Source of the DNA: Armatimonadota bacterium
Lineage (GTDB): Bacteria > Armatimonadota > Fimbriimonadia > Fimbriimonadales > GBS-DC
Length of the DNA stretch: 64,000 nucleotides
Assembly: GCA_013359125.1 (NCBI GenBank)
Contig: JABWCR010000002.1
Coordinates: 1 to 64,000 of the forward strand
Direction of reading: 5' to 3'
Positions 26,133-37,000 of this stretch are shown one piece after another. A program made the translations under genes and the position numbers. The number at the start of each line of letters is the position of its first letter. Position 1 is the first letter of the stretch. The notes under the pieces were generated by a model. That model was not told where the DNA came from, ran no database searches, and was given only the letters and a program-made list of their open reading frames with translations.

Positions 26133-29100
26133 GTGGCAGATATAACTGCGATCAAAGCGCTTCGTATCGGCATCGCGTCGCCCATAGACATCAAGTCGTG
26201 GTCGCACGGCGAGGTCAAGAAGCCGGAGACGATCAACTATCGAACGTTCAAGCCCGAGCGCGACGGTCTGTTCTGCGAGCGCATCTTTGGGCCGACGAAG
26301 GATTGGGAATGCTCTTGCGGGCGCTACAAGAAGGTGAAGTTTAAGGGCGTCAAGTGCGAGCGGTGCGGCGTTGAGGTTACGCGAGCCCGCGTGCGGCGCG
26401 AGCGGATGGGGCACATCGAACTGGCCGCGCCCGTCTGCCACCTTTGGTACCTAAAGGGCGTTCCGACTCCATTGGGATTGCTGCTGGATATTTCTCCAAG
26501 ACTGCTCGAAAAGGTCATCTACTTTACATCTTACATCGTCATCGATGTGGATCGCGAGGCGATACAGCAGGATTTGGAAGCGATTCGTGGGGCGATCGAG
26601 GAAGAGGCCAACGCGATTCGAGAAGAAATCGAAGAAACGTACCGCCGACTGGATCAGGAGCTTCAGGCAACGCTCGAGGAGAATAAAGAGGAGTTTACCG
26701 AGCAGGCGATCGCCGAGCAGGTCAAAAGGACGGAAGATCGTAAAGAACTGGAGCGCAAAGAGCGATTCGGACATATAGAGGAACTCGAAAAGGCGTTCGA
26801 GACGCTTTCTGGAATCTCGCGCCACCAACTGTTGGACGAAACGACCTTCCGAGGCGTGGACAGCCTGCTGAACGTTGCCAGCCGACGGCTTAACAAAGAT
26901 TTGCGCCAAACATTAAAGGCCGGCCTCGGCGCTGCGGCCATTCGCGAACTGTTGGCCAACATCGATCTGGAGAAATTGAGCCGCCAATTGAAAGAGGAGA
27001 TTCAGTCGACCCAGGGCACTCGACGAGCAAGGGCGATCAAGCGGCTGGAGATCACCGACGCGTTTCTGCTGAGCAAAACGACGCCCGACTGGATGATCGT
27101 CGATGTTCTGCCTGTACTGCCGCCCGAACTGCGGCCGATGGTGCAGTTGGACGGCGGGCGCTTTGCAACCAGCGATCTGAATGATCTTTATCGTCGAATC
27201 ATTAACCGCAACAACCGACTAAAGCGGATTGTAGAAATCCGCGCGCCCGAGAGCATCGTCAACCACGAAAAGCGATTGCTTCAAGAGTCGGTCGACGCGC
27301 TGATCGACAACAACCGGAAGGCCAAGCCGGTGCCGGGCAGCCACAATCGGCCATTGAAATCGCTGTCAGACATGCTCAAAGGCAAGGAAGGCCGATTCCG
27401 CAAAAACCTGCTAGGAAAGCGAGTCGACTATTCCGGGCGTTCCGTGATCGTGGTCGGTCCGCACCTAAAACTGCATCAGTGCGGATTGCCCAAAGAGATC
27501 GCGCTCGAACTGTTCAAGCCTTTCGTCATGCATCAATTGGTGAAAACCGAGCAAGCGACGAACATCAAGACGGCCAAGCGCTTGATCGACAAACAGGATA
27601 AGGAAGTTTGGTCGGCGCTGGAGACCGTGATCAAGGAGCATCCTGTACTGCTCAATCGCGCGCCGACGCTGCACCGGCTCGGAATTCAAGCATTCGAACC
27701 CATCCTGGTGGAAGGCAAGGCGATCCAGGTGCACCCGTTGGTGTGCCACGCCTACAATGCGGACTTTGACGGCGACCAAATGGCGGTGCACGTGCCGCTG
27801 TCGTATGCCGCACAGGCCGAAGCGCGAGTGCTGATGCTGAGCACGCACAACCTCTTTTCGCCGGCCGACGGACGACCGATCGTGGCGCCCGTGCAGGACA
27901 TCGTGCTCGGCAACTACTATCTGACCATGGAGGTGCCGGTCGAGCGCGAGAACCAGCCGATGTTCGCTAGCTTCGAGGAAGCCTACCAGGCTTTCGAAGC
28001 CAATGCGATAACCCTTCACGAAAGGATTTCCGTTCGCGTCGCAGACGAGCCAGAGGAAGCGGGCGAAGAAACGGAGCCGAAGATCATTGAAACGACGCTT
28101 GGGCGGTTGTTCTTGAACAATATTCTGCCGAAACCGTTGAAGAACGATCCAAAGCACCTGGTTACCTTGAACAAGAAGTCGATCTCGAACTTGGTCAAGG
28201 ATGTCTATCACGCCGTGGGCCATGCGCGGACGGTTCAGTTCTTGGACGATCTGAAGAACCTTGGCTTCACGTGGGCGTCTCGCGGCGGCATCTCGATCAG
28301 CGTTACCGACATGGAGCCGAACAAAGAGCGCGACGAGATCATTCATCGCACCGAGCTCCAGGTTCGCGGCTTGAACGATTCTTGGGAGAAGGGCGTCCTG
28401 CGCACGGACGAGCGCAAAGAGAAAGTACTAAGGCTTTGGCGCGATGCGGCAGAGGATGTCGCCAAGTCGATCTTAAAGGGCATCGGGCACGAAAACCCGT
28501 TGTTCGTAATCACCGATTCGGGCGCAAGAGGCTCTACGAAGCAGTTGACGCAATTGGCGGGCATGCGGGGCTTGATGTCCGACCCGTTTGGCAACCTGAT
28601 CGAGGACTTGCCGATTCGGAGCAACTTTCACGAAGGGCTGTCGGTCTTTGAGTACTTCGTATCGACGCACGGCGCGCGGAAAGGCCTGGCCGACACAGCT
28701 CTAAGAACAGCCGACGCGGGCTATTTGACCCGACGGTTGGTGGACGTTGCACAAGACGTTATCGTTCGCACCGAAGATTGCGAGGCGACCGAAGGCATTG
28801 TGGTGTGCCGAATCGACCGCGAAGGCATGAATCTGGAATCGTTGTCGGATCGAATCCGAGGCCGCTATGTTCCGGCGCCGATGTTCGATCCCTATTCGGG
28901 CGATCAGATTATCGCCGAGCGCGAGATTCTGACGGACGAGGTTTGCGCCCGGATCGAGAAGCTGATTCTGCCAATGGAGGCGCTGACCCAGACGATCCGT
29001 CAACTGCCCGACCGCATTGGAGAGATTACGGACGAGGACTTGAAAGATCCGGAAACGGGGGAAGTCTTGGCCGAAGCTTTTTCGGAGATTACCGAAAAAC

Positions 29101-30983
29101 TCATCCAAACGCTTCGCGCGCGACGAGACGCGTTGAAGCCAAAGTGGGAGGCCGCCGGCTTCCACTGGGTCGAGCACGACCTGGTCGGCGTGCACGTACT
29201 GTCGCCCCTGACCTGCACGGAGCGGCGCGGCATTTGCGCTCGATGCTACGGAATGGACATGTCGACGCGAAAACCTGTCGAGATAGGCACCGCGGTCGGC
29301 ATCATCGCAGCGCAGTCGATCGGCGAGCCGGGCACTCAGCTGACCATGCGGACGTTCCATACGGGCGGCATCGCTAGCGACGACATTGTGGCGGTCAAAG
29401 ATGTCAAGCGTCAGCGAAGCGCTGCGCTTCGCGAAATCATGTCGGACGAATCGACCGGCGCGCTCTCGTTTACCGGCGAAGAGATGAAAGACCTTCGTTC
29501 CGAACAGCAGAGCATCTTGCGCCGGTACATCAAGGAGTTGAAAGGCGATTTGGACGATACCGCGGTAGAGGTTGCACCGGAGCCTGTCAAGAAAAAGCGC
29601 GTTTCGAAGAAAAAACTTGCCGAGGAAGCCGCGGCGCTCGAAGCGGGCGAAGTTCCTGCCGACGACGCAGAGGCCGAGACGAAAGAGACGGACGAAAAAC
29701 TGAGAAAGATCGTCAAGAACTGGACGCAAAAACTGGTCAAACTTCTAGAGACCGAGATCGGCGGCATTCTGCGCGTCGAAGAACTCTTCGAATCGCGAAA
29801 GCCTAAGGGCGAGGCGATCATTGCGGAGTTTGAAGGCGAGGTGTTGAGCATCGAGCAACAGCAGCGCGGTCGATGGATCGTGTTGCGCGGCAACTTGCCA
29901 GTGGGCGAGCAGCTTTCTGGCCGCATGGCGATGCACGATATCGTGCATCCCCAGACTGGCGACGTGCTTGTCAAGGAAGGCGACGAGATTACCGACAAGA
30001 TGGTTACTAAGTTGCGCGATGCTGGCGTGGATCGAGCAGACGCTATCGATCTGGTCCTAGTCCCCTTGCGCGGAGAACTAGAGGTTCGGGCTGGCGATCA
30101 GGTTCGACCGGGAGACCGGTTGACGCCTGGACCGCTCGATCCGCACAAATTGCTCCAATTGCGCGGCGTTCGGGGCGTACAGGACTATCTGGTGCGCGAG
30201 ATTCAGGCGGTCTATAAGGCCCAAGGCGTTGACATCAACGACCGGCACATCGAGTGCATTGTGCGCCAGATGTTGAAGAAGCGCAAGATCAAAGAGTCGG
30301 GCAGCACTTACTTCTTGCCCGGCCAAAACGTGGATCGCTTCATATTCGAGGATGAGAACTTGCGCGCGATGACCGGCGAAGAGCCTGGAAAGCCCGCGAC
30401 CGCCGACTGGGTGCTGCTGGGCATCAGCGAGGCGTCGCTTCAGACCGAGTCGTTCCTTTCGGCCGCTTCGTTCCAAAAGACCACGCGCATCCTGACCGAA
30501 GCCGCCGTCCGCGGAAAGCAGGACGAACTGATCGGCCTGAAAGAGAACGTGATCATCGGCCGTCTGATTCCTGCAGGTACAGGATTCCCAACGCGCCGTC
30601 ATGTGGAAGTTGAGCGGGAGAAACGCTATATCCCCACTCTGGAAGAGCAACTAGGCTATGAAGACGCAGGCTCAGAGAAAGACAATACCGACGGCAAGGC
30701 GACCGTTGCCGCATTAGTCAATGGCGAATCGGCAGCCGTCGAAGAGGAAAAGACGAAGCCGAAGAAGCGCGCCGCTAAGAAGGCCGAGATCGAAGAGGGC
30801 GCAGATGTGCCTGTCACGGCTCTAGTCAGCGGGGAGGCCGTCGCCGTCGAAGAGGAAACGGCAAAACCGAAGAAGCGCGCTTCCAAAAAGGCCGACGACA
30901 ACGAGATTGTGGCCGAAGAGCCCAAACCCAAAAAGCGCTCAGGCAAGAAGGCTGACGAGGCTCAAGAGCCTCTGGCCGAGTAA
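26133..30983 (+). CDS. rpoC: RNA polymerase beta' subunit
   Basis: A 1616-residue beta' subunit starting at GTG 26133 (GGAGGG upstream). The N-terminal zinc site is C60, C62, C75, C78. The catalytic loop is NADFDGDQM, with D544, D546 and D548 binding magnesium. The second zinc site is formed around [11 protein letters not shown]. Two parts are unusual. A Lys/Ala/Glu-rich insert lies at about residues 1140-1195 (KKKRVSKKK). The tail after about residue 1510 is made of repeated units of the type [10 protein letters not shown] separated by acidic spans. Both are expected to be disordered. Otherwise complete. Confidence 0.97.
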   Translation: MADITAIKALRIGIASPIDIKSWSHGEVKKPETINYRTFKPERDGLFCERIFGPTKDWECSCGRYKKVKFKGVKCERCGVEVTRARVRRERMGHIELAAPVCHLWYLKGVPTPLGLLLDISPRLLEKVIYFTSYIVIDVDREAIQQDLEAIRGAIEEEANAIREEIEETYRRLDQELQATLEENKEEFTEQAIAEQVKRTEDRKELERKERFGHIEELEKAFETLSGISRHQLLDETTFRGVDSLLNVASRRLNKDLRQTLKAGLGAAAIRELLANIDLEKLSRQLKEEIQSTQGTRRARAIKRLEITDAFLLSKTTPDWMIVDVLPVLPPELRPMVQLDGGRFATSDLNDLYRRIINRNNRLKRIVEIRAPESIVNHEKRLLQESVDALIDNNRKAKPVPGSHNRPLKSLSDMLKGKEGRFRKNLLGKRVDYSGRSVIVVGPHLKLHQCGLPKEIALELFKPFVMHQLVKTEQATNIKTAKRLIDKQDKEVWSALETVIKEHPVLLNRAPTLHRLGIQAFEPILVEGKAIQVHPLVCHAYNADFDGDQMAVHVPLSYAAQAEARVLMLSTHNLFSPADGRPIVAPVQDIVLGNYYLTMEVPVERENQPMFASFEEAYQAFEANAITLHERISVRVADEPEEAGEETEPKIIETTLGRLFLNNILPKPLKNDPKHLVTLNKKSISNLVKDVYHAVGHARTVQFLDDLKNLGFTWASRGGISISVTDMEPNKERDEIIHRTELQVRGLNDSWEKGVLRTDERKEKVLRLWRDAAEDVAKSILKGIGHENPLFVITDSGARGSTKQLTQLAGMRGLMSDPFGNLIEDLPIRSNFHEGLSVFEYFVSTHGARKGLADTALRTADAGYLTRRLVDVAQDVIVRTEDCEATEGIVVCRIDREGMNLESLSDRIRGRYVPAPMFDPYSGDQIIAEREILTDEVCARIEKLILPMEALTQTIRQLPDRIGEITDEDLKDPETGEVLAEAFSEITEKLIQTLRARRDALKPKWEAAGFHWVEHDLVGVHVLSPLTCTERRGICARCYGMDMSTRKPVEIGTAVGIIAAQSIGEPGTQLTMRTFHTGGIASDDIVAVKDVKRQRSAALREIMSDESTGALSFTGEEMKDLRSEQQSILRRYIKELKGDLDDTAVEVAPEPVKKKRVSKKKLAEEAAALEAGEVPADDAEAETKETDEKLRKIVKNWTQKLVKLLETEIGGILRVEELFESRKPKGEAIIAEFEGEVLSIEQQQRGRWIVLRGNLPVGEQLSGRMAMHDIVHPQTGDVLVKEGDEITDKMVTKLRDAGVDRADAIDLVLVPLRGELEVRAGDQVRPGDRLTPGPLDPHKLLQLRGVRGVQDYLVREIQAVYKAQGVDINDRHIECIVRQMLKKRKIKESGSTYFLPGQNVDRFIFEDENLRAMTGEEPGKPATADWVLLGISEASLQTESFLSAASFQKTTRILTEAAVRGKQDELIGLKENVIIGRLIPAGTGFPTRRHVEVEREKRYIPTLEEQLGYEDAGSEKDNTDGKATVAALVNGESAAVEEEKTKPKKRAAKKAEIEEGADVPVTALVSGEAVAVEEETAKPKKRASKKADDNEIVAEEPKPKKRSGKKADEAQEPLAE

Positions 30984-30989
30984 GGCCTC

Positions 30990-31355
30990 CTATCGGTCGC
31001 CCAGCTTGGCTTGACAGAGCTCGATTCGGCCAATCATGCCGACCAGGCGCCCGTCCATTGTAACGGGCGCCCGCTTTAACCGATGTTGCGCAAAGGCTCG
31101 TTCGGCTTCTTCAATCTCGGCGTCGGCATCGACCGAGATGGCTGGCGCCGTCATGCACTCGGATATCGGCGCGTTGGGCGATTCGCACCGCTTCGCGACA
31201 TCGGCCTCAGTCACTATGCCTAGAACCCTAAGGTCTTCGTCGACGACCGGCAACGCGGTCAATTGGTAGAGGTCCATCTTGTCGATCGCATCGCGCAACG
31301 GCGCGTCGGGGCGAACTGTGGCAATGTGCGCGCTCATATATTCCATCACCTTCAT
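30990..31355 (-). CDS. Two-CBS-domain protein
   Basis: A 121-residue protein made of a tandem CBS pair (Bateman module). VMEYMSAHIATVRPDAPLRDAI starts the first, and VVDEDLRVLGIVTEADVAKR and TAPAISVDADAEIEEAERAF mark the second. Such stand-alone modules bind adenine nucleotides or similar ligands and regulate a partner, which is unknown here. ATG 31355 is chosen; TAGAAT (31366-31371) lies 10 nt ahead. Longer readings upstream translate the divergent gene's leader. It is convergent with rpoC, with 6 bp between stops. Confidence 0.82.
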   Translation of the reverse strand: MKVMEYMSAHIATVRPDAPLRDAIDKMDLYQLTALPVVDEDLRVLGIVTEADVAKRCESPNAPISECMTAPAISVDADAEIEEAERAFAQHRLKRAPVTMDGRLVGMIGRIELCQAKLGDR

Positions 31356-31416
31356 TGGTGGGGCAATTCTACCTAAGAAGGTAAAATAAGCGGCTGTTTC
31401 TATAGGAGGGTAACCC

Positions 31417-33123
31417 ATGATCGCATCGTGCCGAAAAGGAGGCGCGTTTCTAATATCCGACTCTAAACCCGAGGAGTGCTTTGCGCCTGAGGATTTTGAC
31501 GCCGAAGCACGGATGATCGGCCAAGCGGCGGAGGATTTTGTTCGCGAGGAACTTCTGACCCAAATCGACCGGATCGAGAAGGCCGAAGAGGGCCTCATGA
31601 AGTCGCTCGACCGAAAGATGGGGGAGTTGGGATTCACGGCTGCCGAGGTGCCTGCAGTCTATAACGGGTTGGACCTGCCTAAGCCGACCATTGCACTGAT
31701 CGTCGAGAAGCTAGGGCCAGAGCCGGCCACCTGTTTGACCTTGCAGGCCCATGCGGGTCTTGCAATTCTCCCGCTGGTGATGGAAGGCAACGATGCTCAG
31801 AAGCGCAACTACTTGCCTAAATTGGCCAGCGGCGAGTGGTGCGGGTCGTTTTGTCTGAGCGAGCCGGGCAGCGGGTCGGACGCGCTGGGCATGAAGACTC
31901 GCGCCGTGCCCGCGCCCGATGGAAAGGGCTACATCGTCAAAGGCGAAAAAATGTGGGTTACCAACGCCGGTTTTGCGGACCTTTTCACTGTCTTTGCTCG
32001 GATGGACGATCGAATATCGGCTTTCCTAATCGAGCGGAGTTTTCCTGGAGTAACGCTGGGCCGGGAGGAAGAGAAGATCGGCCTGCACGGTTCCAGCACG
32101 CGGCGCGTTGCGTTTGAGGATGTGCATGTGCCGGCAGAGAATCTATTGGGCGAGGCTGGCAAGGCGCACTACGCGGCGCTCAACACGCTCAATTTGGGTC
32201 GTTACAAGATGGCTGCGAGCGGATTGGGCACGGGCAAGTACGCGCTGGAGTTGGGCGTTCAGTATGCGTTGCAGCGGCATCAGTTTGGGAAGCCGATCGC
32301 AGACTTTGGCCTAGTCAAACAGAAGGTCGCTCAGATGACCGCGAGGCTATTTGCTCTAGAGTCGATGCTCTATCGGATAGGCGGCGACATGAACGCGGCG
32401 TTTCACGAAGTTCACCATTCCGACGTAACCCAGCCAAGCGCGACATTGCTCTACCGAAAAGCGGCGAGCGAGTTTGCTGCGGAAAATGCTCTGGTCAAGT
32501 TCTTTGGCACCGAGGTTCAGCACTTTTGCGCAGACGAGTCGATGCAGATTCATGGCGGCTATGGCTATACGGAGGATTTTCCCATCGCCAAGATCTTTAG
32601 GGAGTCCCGCGTGCCGAGGATCTATGAAGGCACAAACGAGATCAACCGGATCAATGTTACACAGGGATTGATCCGTCGGATGAGCGAACTGGGCTTGGAC
32701 GCGGCGATCAGCGTTTCGCAGGCCTCTTGGCCGACCGGTGTCATGGAGATGGCCTTGGATGCCGCGAGCAGGCTAAAGGCGGTCTGTTTGAGCGTCTTAA
32801 AAGAAGCTTGGCGCGAATACGGCGAGGATCTGAAGGAGCAGCGACAAGAGGTCGCGGCCGCAATTGCGGATTTGGCGTGTTATGCGCTGGCGCTAGAGAG
32901 TGTTGCGTTGCGATTGCCCAAACTACAGGAGAAGGACGCTGGCGAGATGGCAGCGCTCATCTTTGCGCGCGAGGCGATCTTTGCGGCGCATGAGCGAACC
33001 GACTTTGCCTGTCAAGCTATGGGGCTGCGTCCAGCGTTTTTCGACCCGCCGAACATAGACTCGATCGCAATTGGTCGGGCGTTGGCCGACAAGAGCCTGG
33101 CGCGAGGCGGATATCCGTTTTAG
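31417..33123 (+). CDS. Acyl-CoA dehydrogenase
   Basis: A 568-residue flavoenzyme for the first step of fatty acid beta-oxidation. The FAD and substrate domains show WCGSFCLSEPGSGSD, KMWVTNAGFADLFTVFAR and GLHGSSTRR. HGGYGYTEDFPIAKIFRESRV precedes the catalytic Glu in IYEGTNE (E404). A C-terminal extension of about 160 residues follows the canonical core, as in long FadE-type enzymes of Bacillus and others. Shine-Dalgarno GGAGGG and a TAAAAT -10 box (31382-31387) precede ATG 31417. Its 3' end overlaps the convergent WD40 gene by 4 bp. No other beta-oxidation genes are adjacent. Confidence 0.92.
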   Translation: MIASCRKGGAFLISDSKPEECFAPEDFDAEARMIGQAAEDFVREELLTQIDRIEKAEEGLMKSLDRKMGELGFTAAEVPAVYNGLDLPKPTIALIVEKLGPEPATCLTLQAHAGLAILPLVMEGNDAQKRNYLPKLASGEWCGSFCLSEPGSGSDALGMKTRAVPAPDGKGYIVKGEKMWVTNAGFADLFTVFARMDDRISAFLIERSFPGVTLGREEEKIGLHGSSTRRVAFEDVHVPAENLLGEAGKAHYAALNTLNLGRYKMAASGLGTGKYALELGVQYALQRHQFGKPIADFGLVKQKVAQMTARLFALESMLYRIGGDMNAAFHEVHHSDVTQPSATLLYRKAASEFAAENALVKFFGTEVQHFCADESMQIHGGYGYTEDFPIAKIFRESRVPRIYEGTNEINRINVTQGLIRRMSELGLDAAISVSQASWPTGVMEMALDAASRLKAVCLSVLKEAWREYGEDLKEQRQEVAAAIADLACYALALESVALRLPKLQEKDAGEMAALIFAREAIFAAHERTDFACQAMGLRPAFFDPPNIDSIAIGRALADKSLARGGYPF

Positions 33124-35183
33124 CAGCCCTGGCCGAAATTGCCCAGGATGATTGCTAAGTCCGAATCGTTGACGCTTCCATCGCCGTTCAGGTCGGCTGG
33201 ATGCCCTGTCTCTACGACGCCGAAATGGCTGAGCACAAAACTCAGGTCGCGGTCGTCCACGCACCCAGAGCAATCGGTGTCGCCTGCGATGCGGTCGCAC
33301 GGGTTGTCCGCCACGACGAGCGTGTTATCGCCACGCGAATAGAGGAAGCGAGAACCGTTGGGCGCCCATCGGACGCTGGTTACTCCGCCGCCGACTTCCT
33401 TAGTGTAGGCCTGAGAGGCTTGGCCGTCGAACACTCTCCAAATGCGCACAGAGCCGTTAAAGCCGTGGGATTGGGGATAGCGATCGGATGAAAGAAGCCA
33501 ACGATTGTTGGGAGAAAAGGCAAGGGAAGTAACGCCGCCAAGGTGGCCAAAGAGCGTCCGAACGGGCGAACCGTCCGATGCGTTCCAGATCTTTATCACC
33601 CCGTCGGCCGATCCCGAGGCCAGAAATCTTCCGTCATGGCTATAGGCGATCGCTTGCACCGGTTCGTCGTGGCCGGTGATCAGATAAGCGAGTTCGCCAT
33701 TGCTAACTCTCCAAACACGGACGATTGCGTCGTTGCTGCCAGCGGCGATAAAAGCCGAGTCAGGCGAGAAAGCGACCGATCGAACGGACCCAAAGGGGCC
33801 GGAAAGAGTTCGGATAACGGAGTAGTTGCTCGTACGGAAGAGCTTTACGGTGAAGTCGGCGCTGCCTGTGGCAAAAGTCTGGCCGTCGTTGGAGAACGCG
33901 ACGGAGTTGGTAGGACTAAAGTGGGGTTGCATCGATCGGGCGAGCGTGCCGTTGGAGGTGCGATAAAACCGGAGCAAAGTGTCCTCGGTCGAGGCGACCG
34001 CGAGTTGACCGTCGCTTGAAACCTCGACTGTCAATATCCGGCCTCCGCCGGGTGCGATTGAGCGGACTTCGCTAGCAGTAGCCGCGTTCCATTGGCGCAT
34101 CGTGGCGTCTCGAGCGCCGGACACGATTTGCGCGCTGTCCGGCGTCCAGCGAGCGGCATCGATCACCCCGTTGTGTGCCGTTAAGAAGCGCTGCACATTG
34201 AACGCGATGACAGACCAGTGTCGAACGTGCTGGTCGTATCCTCCGGTAGCGAACCAGGCGGCGTCGCGGGTTGCGGCGATGCAGAGCACGGCGCCGTTGT
34301 GGTTTCGCAACGAGTTGAGGGGAGCGCCGTCGGGCAGCCTCAACATTCTTGCATAGCCGTCGCCTCCGGCAGTCAAAACGCGGTGGCCGCCGCCAAAGTT
34401 AGGCACGGTGGTTAACTGGGCGACCGCGAATCCAGGCGCTGGGGTGAAAGAGCCGGCCAAGACGCCATCCGTTAAGATATAGGCGCGGACGAGGGTCCCG
34501 CCAGCCCCAACAATGTATTTGTTGTCGCTGGTTACGGAAATCGAAAGGACGGGTCCGTCGAAGCCGCTAAACAGGAATCTTTGGGTGCCATTGCTGACGC
34601 GCCAGACCCGGATCGTGCCGTCCTCGCCACCGGCGCATACTAGTTCGCCATCCGTGGAGAAGACGACCGAATTGACCCAGTCGCCAAAGCCGGACAGCGT
34701 ACGGACGATCGCTCCCGTGTGCGGATTCCAGAGGATGACCGAATTGTCCCAACTCGCCGAGGCGAGGAGCTGACCGTTGGGCGAGAAGGCGACCGCGCTG
34801 ACGACGGAGATGTGCCCCAGAAGCTCTTGGGTCATCTCGCCGTCGGACATTCGGAAGACCTTGACGGCGCCCGAATAGTCAAAGCCGTCAAAGTTGGCGT
34901 CGCTAACGGCCAACAGGCTGCCATCGGGCGAGAAAGAGAGGCCCGTGATCCAACCAAAATCGGCGCTGAGCGTGCGGTGCACGCCGCCGTCCGACGTGCG
35001 CCAGATTCTGACCGTGCGGTCGTCGCCGCCCGATGCTAAGTATTGACCGTTGTGGCTATAGGCGACGGCATAGACGCCTTCGTTGTGGCCAGTCCGCATC
35101 CAACGGATAGGGGCTTCGAGCTGTGAGCATGCGATGCTGATGAGACAAACGACAAGGCCGACAACCGCGCTAAAGTGTTTCAT
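33120..35183 (-). CDS. Secreted WD40 double propeller with C-terminal dockerin-like module
   Basis: A 687-residue protein with signal peptide MKHFSAVVGLVVCLISIACSQ. Residues about 25-630 hold 14 WD40 repeats, enough for two seven-bladed propellers; typical units read VRSVAFSPDSAFIAAGS..IVRVWRVSNG. The last 55 residues are a dockerin-like pair of Ca-binding loops (DTDCSGCVDDRDLSFVL and DLNGDGSVNDSDLAIIL). ATG 35183 is chosen because the signal peptide starts there. Bacterial WD40 proteins scaffold other proteins; here the location is extracellular. Function unknown. Confidence 0.88.
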   Translation of the reverse strand: MKHFSAVVGLVVCLISIACSQLEAPIRWMRTGHNEGVYAVAYSHNGQYLASGGDDRTVRIWRTSDGGVHRTLSADFGWITGLSFSPDGSLLAVSDANFDGFDYSGAVKVFRMSDGEMTQELLGHISVVSAVAFSPNGQLLASASWDNSVILWNPHTGAIVRTLSGFGDWVNSVVFSTDGELVCAGGEDGTIRVWRVSNGTQRFLFSGFDGPVLSISVTSDNKYIVGAGGTLVRAYILTDGVLAGSFTPAPGFAVAQLTTVPNFGGGHRVLTAGGDGYARMLRLPDGAPLNSLRNHNGAVLCIAATRDAAWFATGGYDQHVRHWSVIAFNVQRFLTAHNGVIDAARWTPDSAQIVSGARDATMRQWNAATASEVRSIAPGGGRILTVEVSSDGQLAVASTEDTLLRFYRTSNGTLARSMQPHFSPTNSVAFSNDGQTFATGSADFTVKLFRTSNYSVIRTLSGPFGSVRSVAFSPDSAFIAAGSNDAIVRVWRVSNGELAYLITGHDEPVQAIAYSHDGRFLASGSADGVIKIWNASDGSPVRTLFGHLGGVTSLAFSPNNRWLLSSDRYPQSHGFNGSVRIWRVFDGQASQAYTKEVGGGVTSVRWAPNGSRFLYSRGDNTLVVADNPCDRIAGDTDCSGCVDDRDLSFVLSHFGVVETGHPADLNGDGSVNDSDLAIILGNFGQGC

Positions 35184-35241
35184 ATCTAACCTGACCTTTC
35201 CCTTCAATACAAATTCGAAAGCAACGGCTTCCTCTTGGCAA

Positions 35242-35247
35242 ATTATA
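35242..35247 (-). promoter_or_regulatory. -10 box for the WD40 double-propeller gene
   Basis: Perfect TATAAT on the reverse strand, about 58 nt ahead of the ATG. No good -35 is seen. Confidence 0.5.
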
Positions 35248-35312
35248 CCGCGGGTTTGGGTTCGATTGTAGGATGCGGGAACTTTTCGGCAAGAGAGAGC
35301 GTCAAACAGTGA

Positions 35313-35318
35313 TATACT
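35313..35318 (+). promoter_or_regulatory. -10 box for the poly-G repeat protein gene
   Basis: TATACT lies 33 nt ahead of ATG 35352, with GGGAGG between them. It shows that translation most likely begins at 35352, not at the open ATG further upstream (35273). Confidence 0.5.
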
Positions 35319-35351
35319 TTTGGTCGAGCGCGCGCTTAGGGAGGCAGTTCG

Positions 35352-37000
35352 ATGAACGCTTCAGCGCTGTTTGCAGTAAACAGGGGGGGGCTCTTAAGCC
35401 ATTGCTCCTAGTTTTTGCCGTTGTAGGGTTTGTAGTCTCTTCGTTTTCCCAGAATTGCGAGCTGCCTAATGTGGGCTCCATGCCGCATAAGGGGGCGCAA
35501 TACTTTGATGCGGCTCAGACAGGCGTCGAGCAGGCTCGTGCTATCGCAAGGGACTCGGCTGGCAACATCTATGTAACCGGCACCTCGCCGGGGTCGTCAA
35601 ATAGCGACATCGTAACGATCAAGTACGACAAGAATCTGAGTCAGCTTTGGTCTCATCGTTGGGACGGCGGTCATGGGAACGATGTTGGGACAGGAATCGC
35701 CGTCGATGGCGGGCACAACGTCTATGTCTGCGGTCGCTCGGTCGGGTCTGGCAGCAATGGCGACGACGCTATCGTGCTTCGGTACGAGTACAACGTTCAG
35801 ACCCAGGACTACTCGCTCAGTCACACCCGCCGTTACCACCACGGACATGGCGCAGACGGATTGAACGCGATCGCGCTGGACGGTCTGAACTCTCTGTACG
35901 CCGTGGGGTTTGTAACCGAGGACGATAGCACGAAAGATGCTTTGCTAATGAAACTTGATCGTAGTGACTTGGAGTTCTCGGAAGACTGGCCGCTTTCGGG
36001 CACCAATCCCGATGGAATGCGCATCGTTTCTGGACCTGCGAGCGGGCATGACGAGTTGACCGCCTTGGCGGTGGACAACGAACGAAACGTCGCTGCGGTC
36101 GGGTATGCCCATGTCTCAGGAGGGTCCAGCGGCCATCGCGACTATTTGACGGTTAGGTACGAGTTGGACGGCGATGAGGGATTTGTCGAGTTTTGGGGCA
36201 GTCAGAGCAGCGTGGACGATATCGGGTATGCCGTTACGACGGACAGTTCGAGAAACGTCTATGCCACAGGACACCGCGAAGCGCAGACGATAGCGGGCAA
36301 GGTCGGCACGATCAAGTATGAACCGGACGGCGACGTTGTCTGGTCCCATGAGTTGACCCATCAAGACTGGGACGGCGCAGCCGGGCTCAGCATGACGCTC
36401 GACCCTGCCGGATACGTCAACATTTCCGGGTGGGTCAAGCAGGAGGGTCGGGAGAAAGAGGACTTGTTAACGGTTCAGTACTGCCTCGCGCCCAATCCGG
36501 TGCAAGAACAGTGGTGGCGCATCTACGAGGTCGACTCAGGCGATGGGAGTCTCAAGTCGATTGGGACTCAGATCACAGTAGATTCAGATGGTCACATCTA
36601 TGTGGCCGGGCATGGTTCCATAGGCAGTTCGTCCGATCGTTCGCTGATCGTCCTCAAGTACTCGCGATGCGGCGACTTTCGCTGGGGTTCGGTCTATAGC
36701 GACGAGTCGGAATTGGAGTTTTCTACCGCGACCGTTATGGTGGCTACATCCGATCCTTTTCAGTTCTACGTTGCTGGATACCCCCAGGATGGTTCGAACG
36801 AAAAGTATCTTGTTGTGCAGTACTGCCTATGGAAAGGCGACATCGATGCGAGCGGCGAGGTAGACGACACAGACTTATCTACTGTGCTTGGGTGCTTCGG
36901 CGAGGATTATGCTTACGCCTGTAGAGGGGAGAACGGTACCCCGGCCAACTGCCACATTGCCGATGTGAACCAAGACGGCGTAGTCGATGACGATGCATAG
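35352..37000 (+). CDS. Secreted SBBP-type repeat protein, frame broken at a poly-G tract
   Basis: ATG 35352 follows GGGAGG by 7 nt but runs out of frame after an 8-G tract (35383-35390). With one more G the start joins the rest as MNASALFAVNRGGA plus KPLLLVFAVVGFVVSSFSQNC, a normal signal peptide. As written, only the other frame encodes the main body, about 535 residues. That body holds SBBP/delta-60-like beta-propeller repeats (GNIYVTGTS, DGHIYVAG and similar). It ends in a dockerin-like module whose second loop is cut off (NQDGVVDDDA then stop). This is either a phase-variable gene in its off state or a sequencing error. It overlaps the next gene by 14 bp. Confidence 0.8.

Noticed and set aside
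35273-35351. Translation start at 35273 for the poly-G gene
   Set aside because: It lies upstream of the TATACT box and GGGAGG site, and would put about 45 charged residues before the signal peptide.
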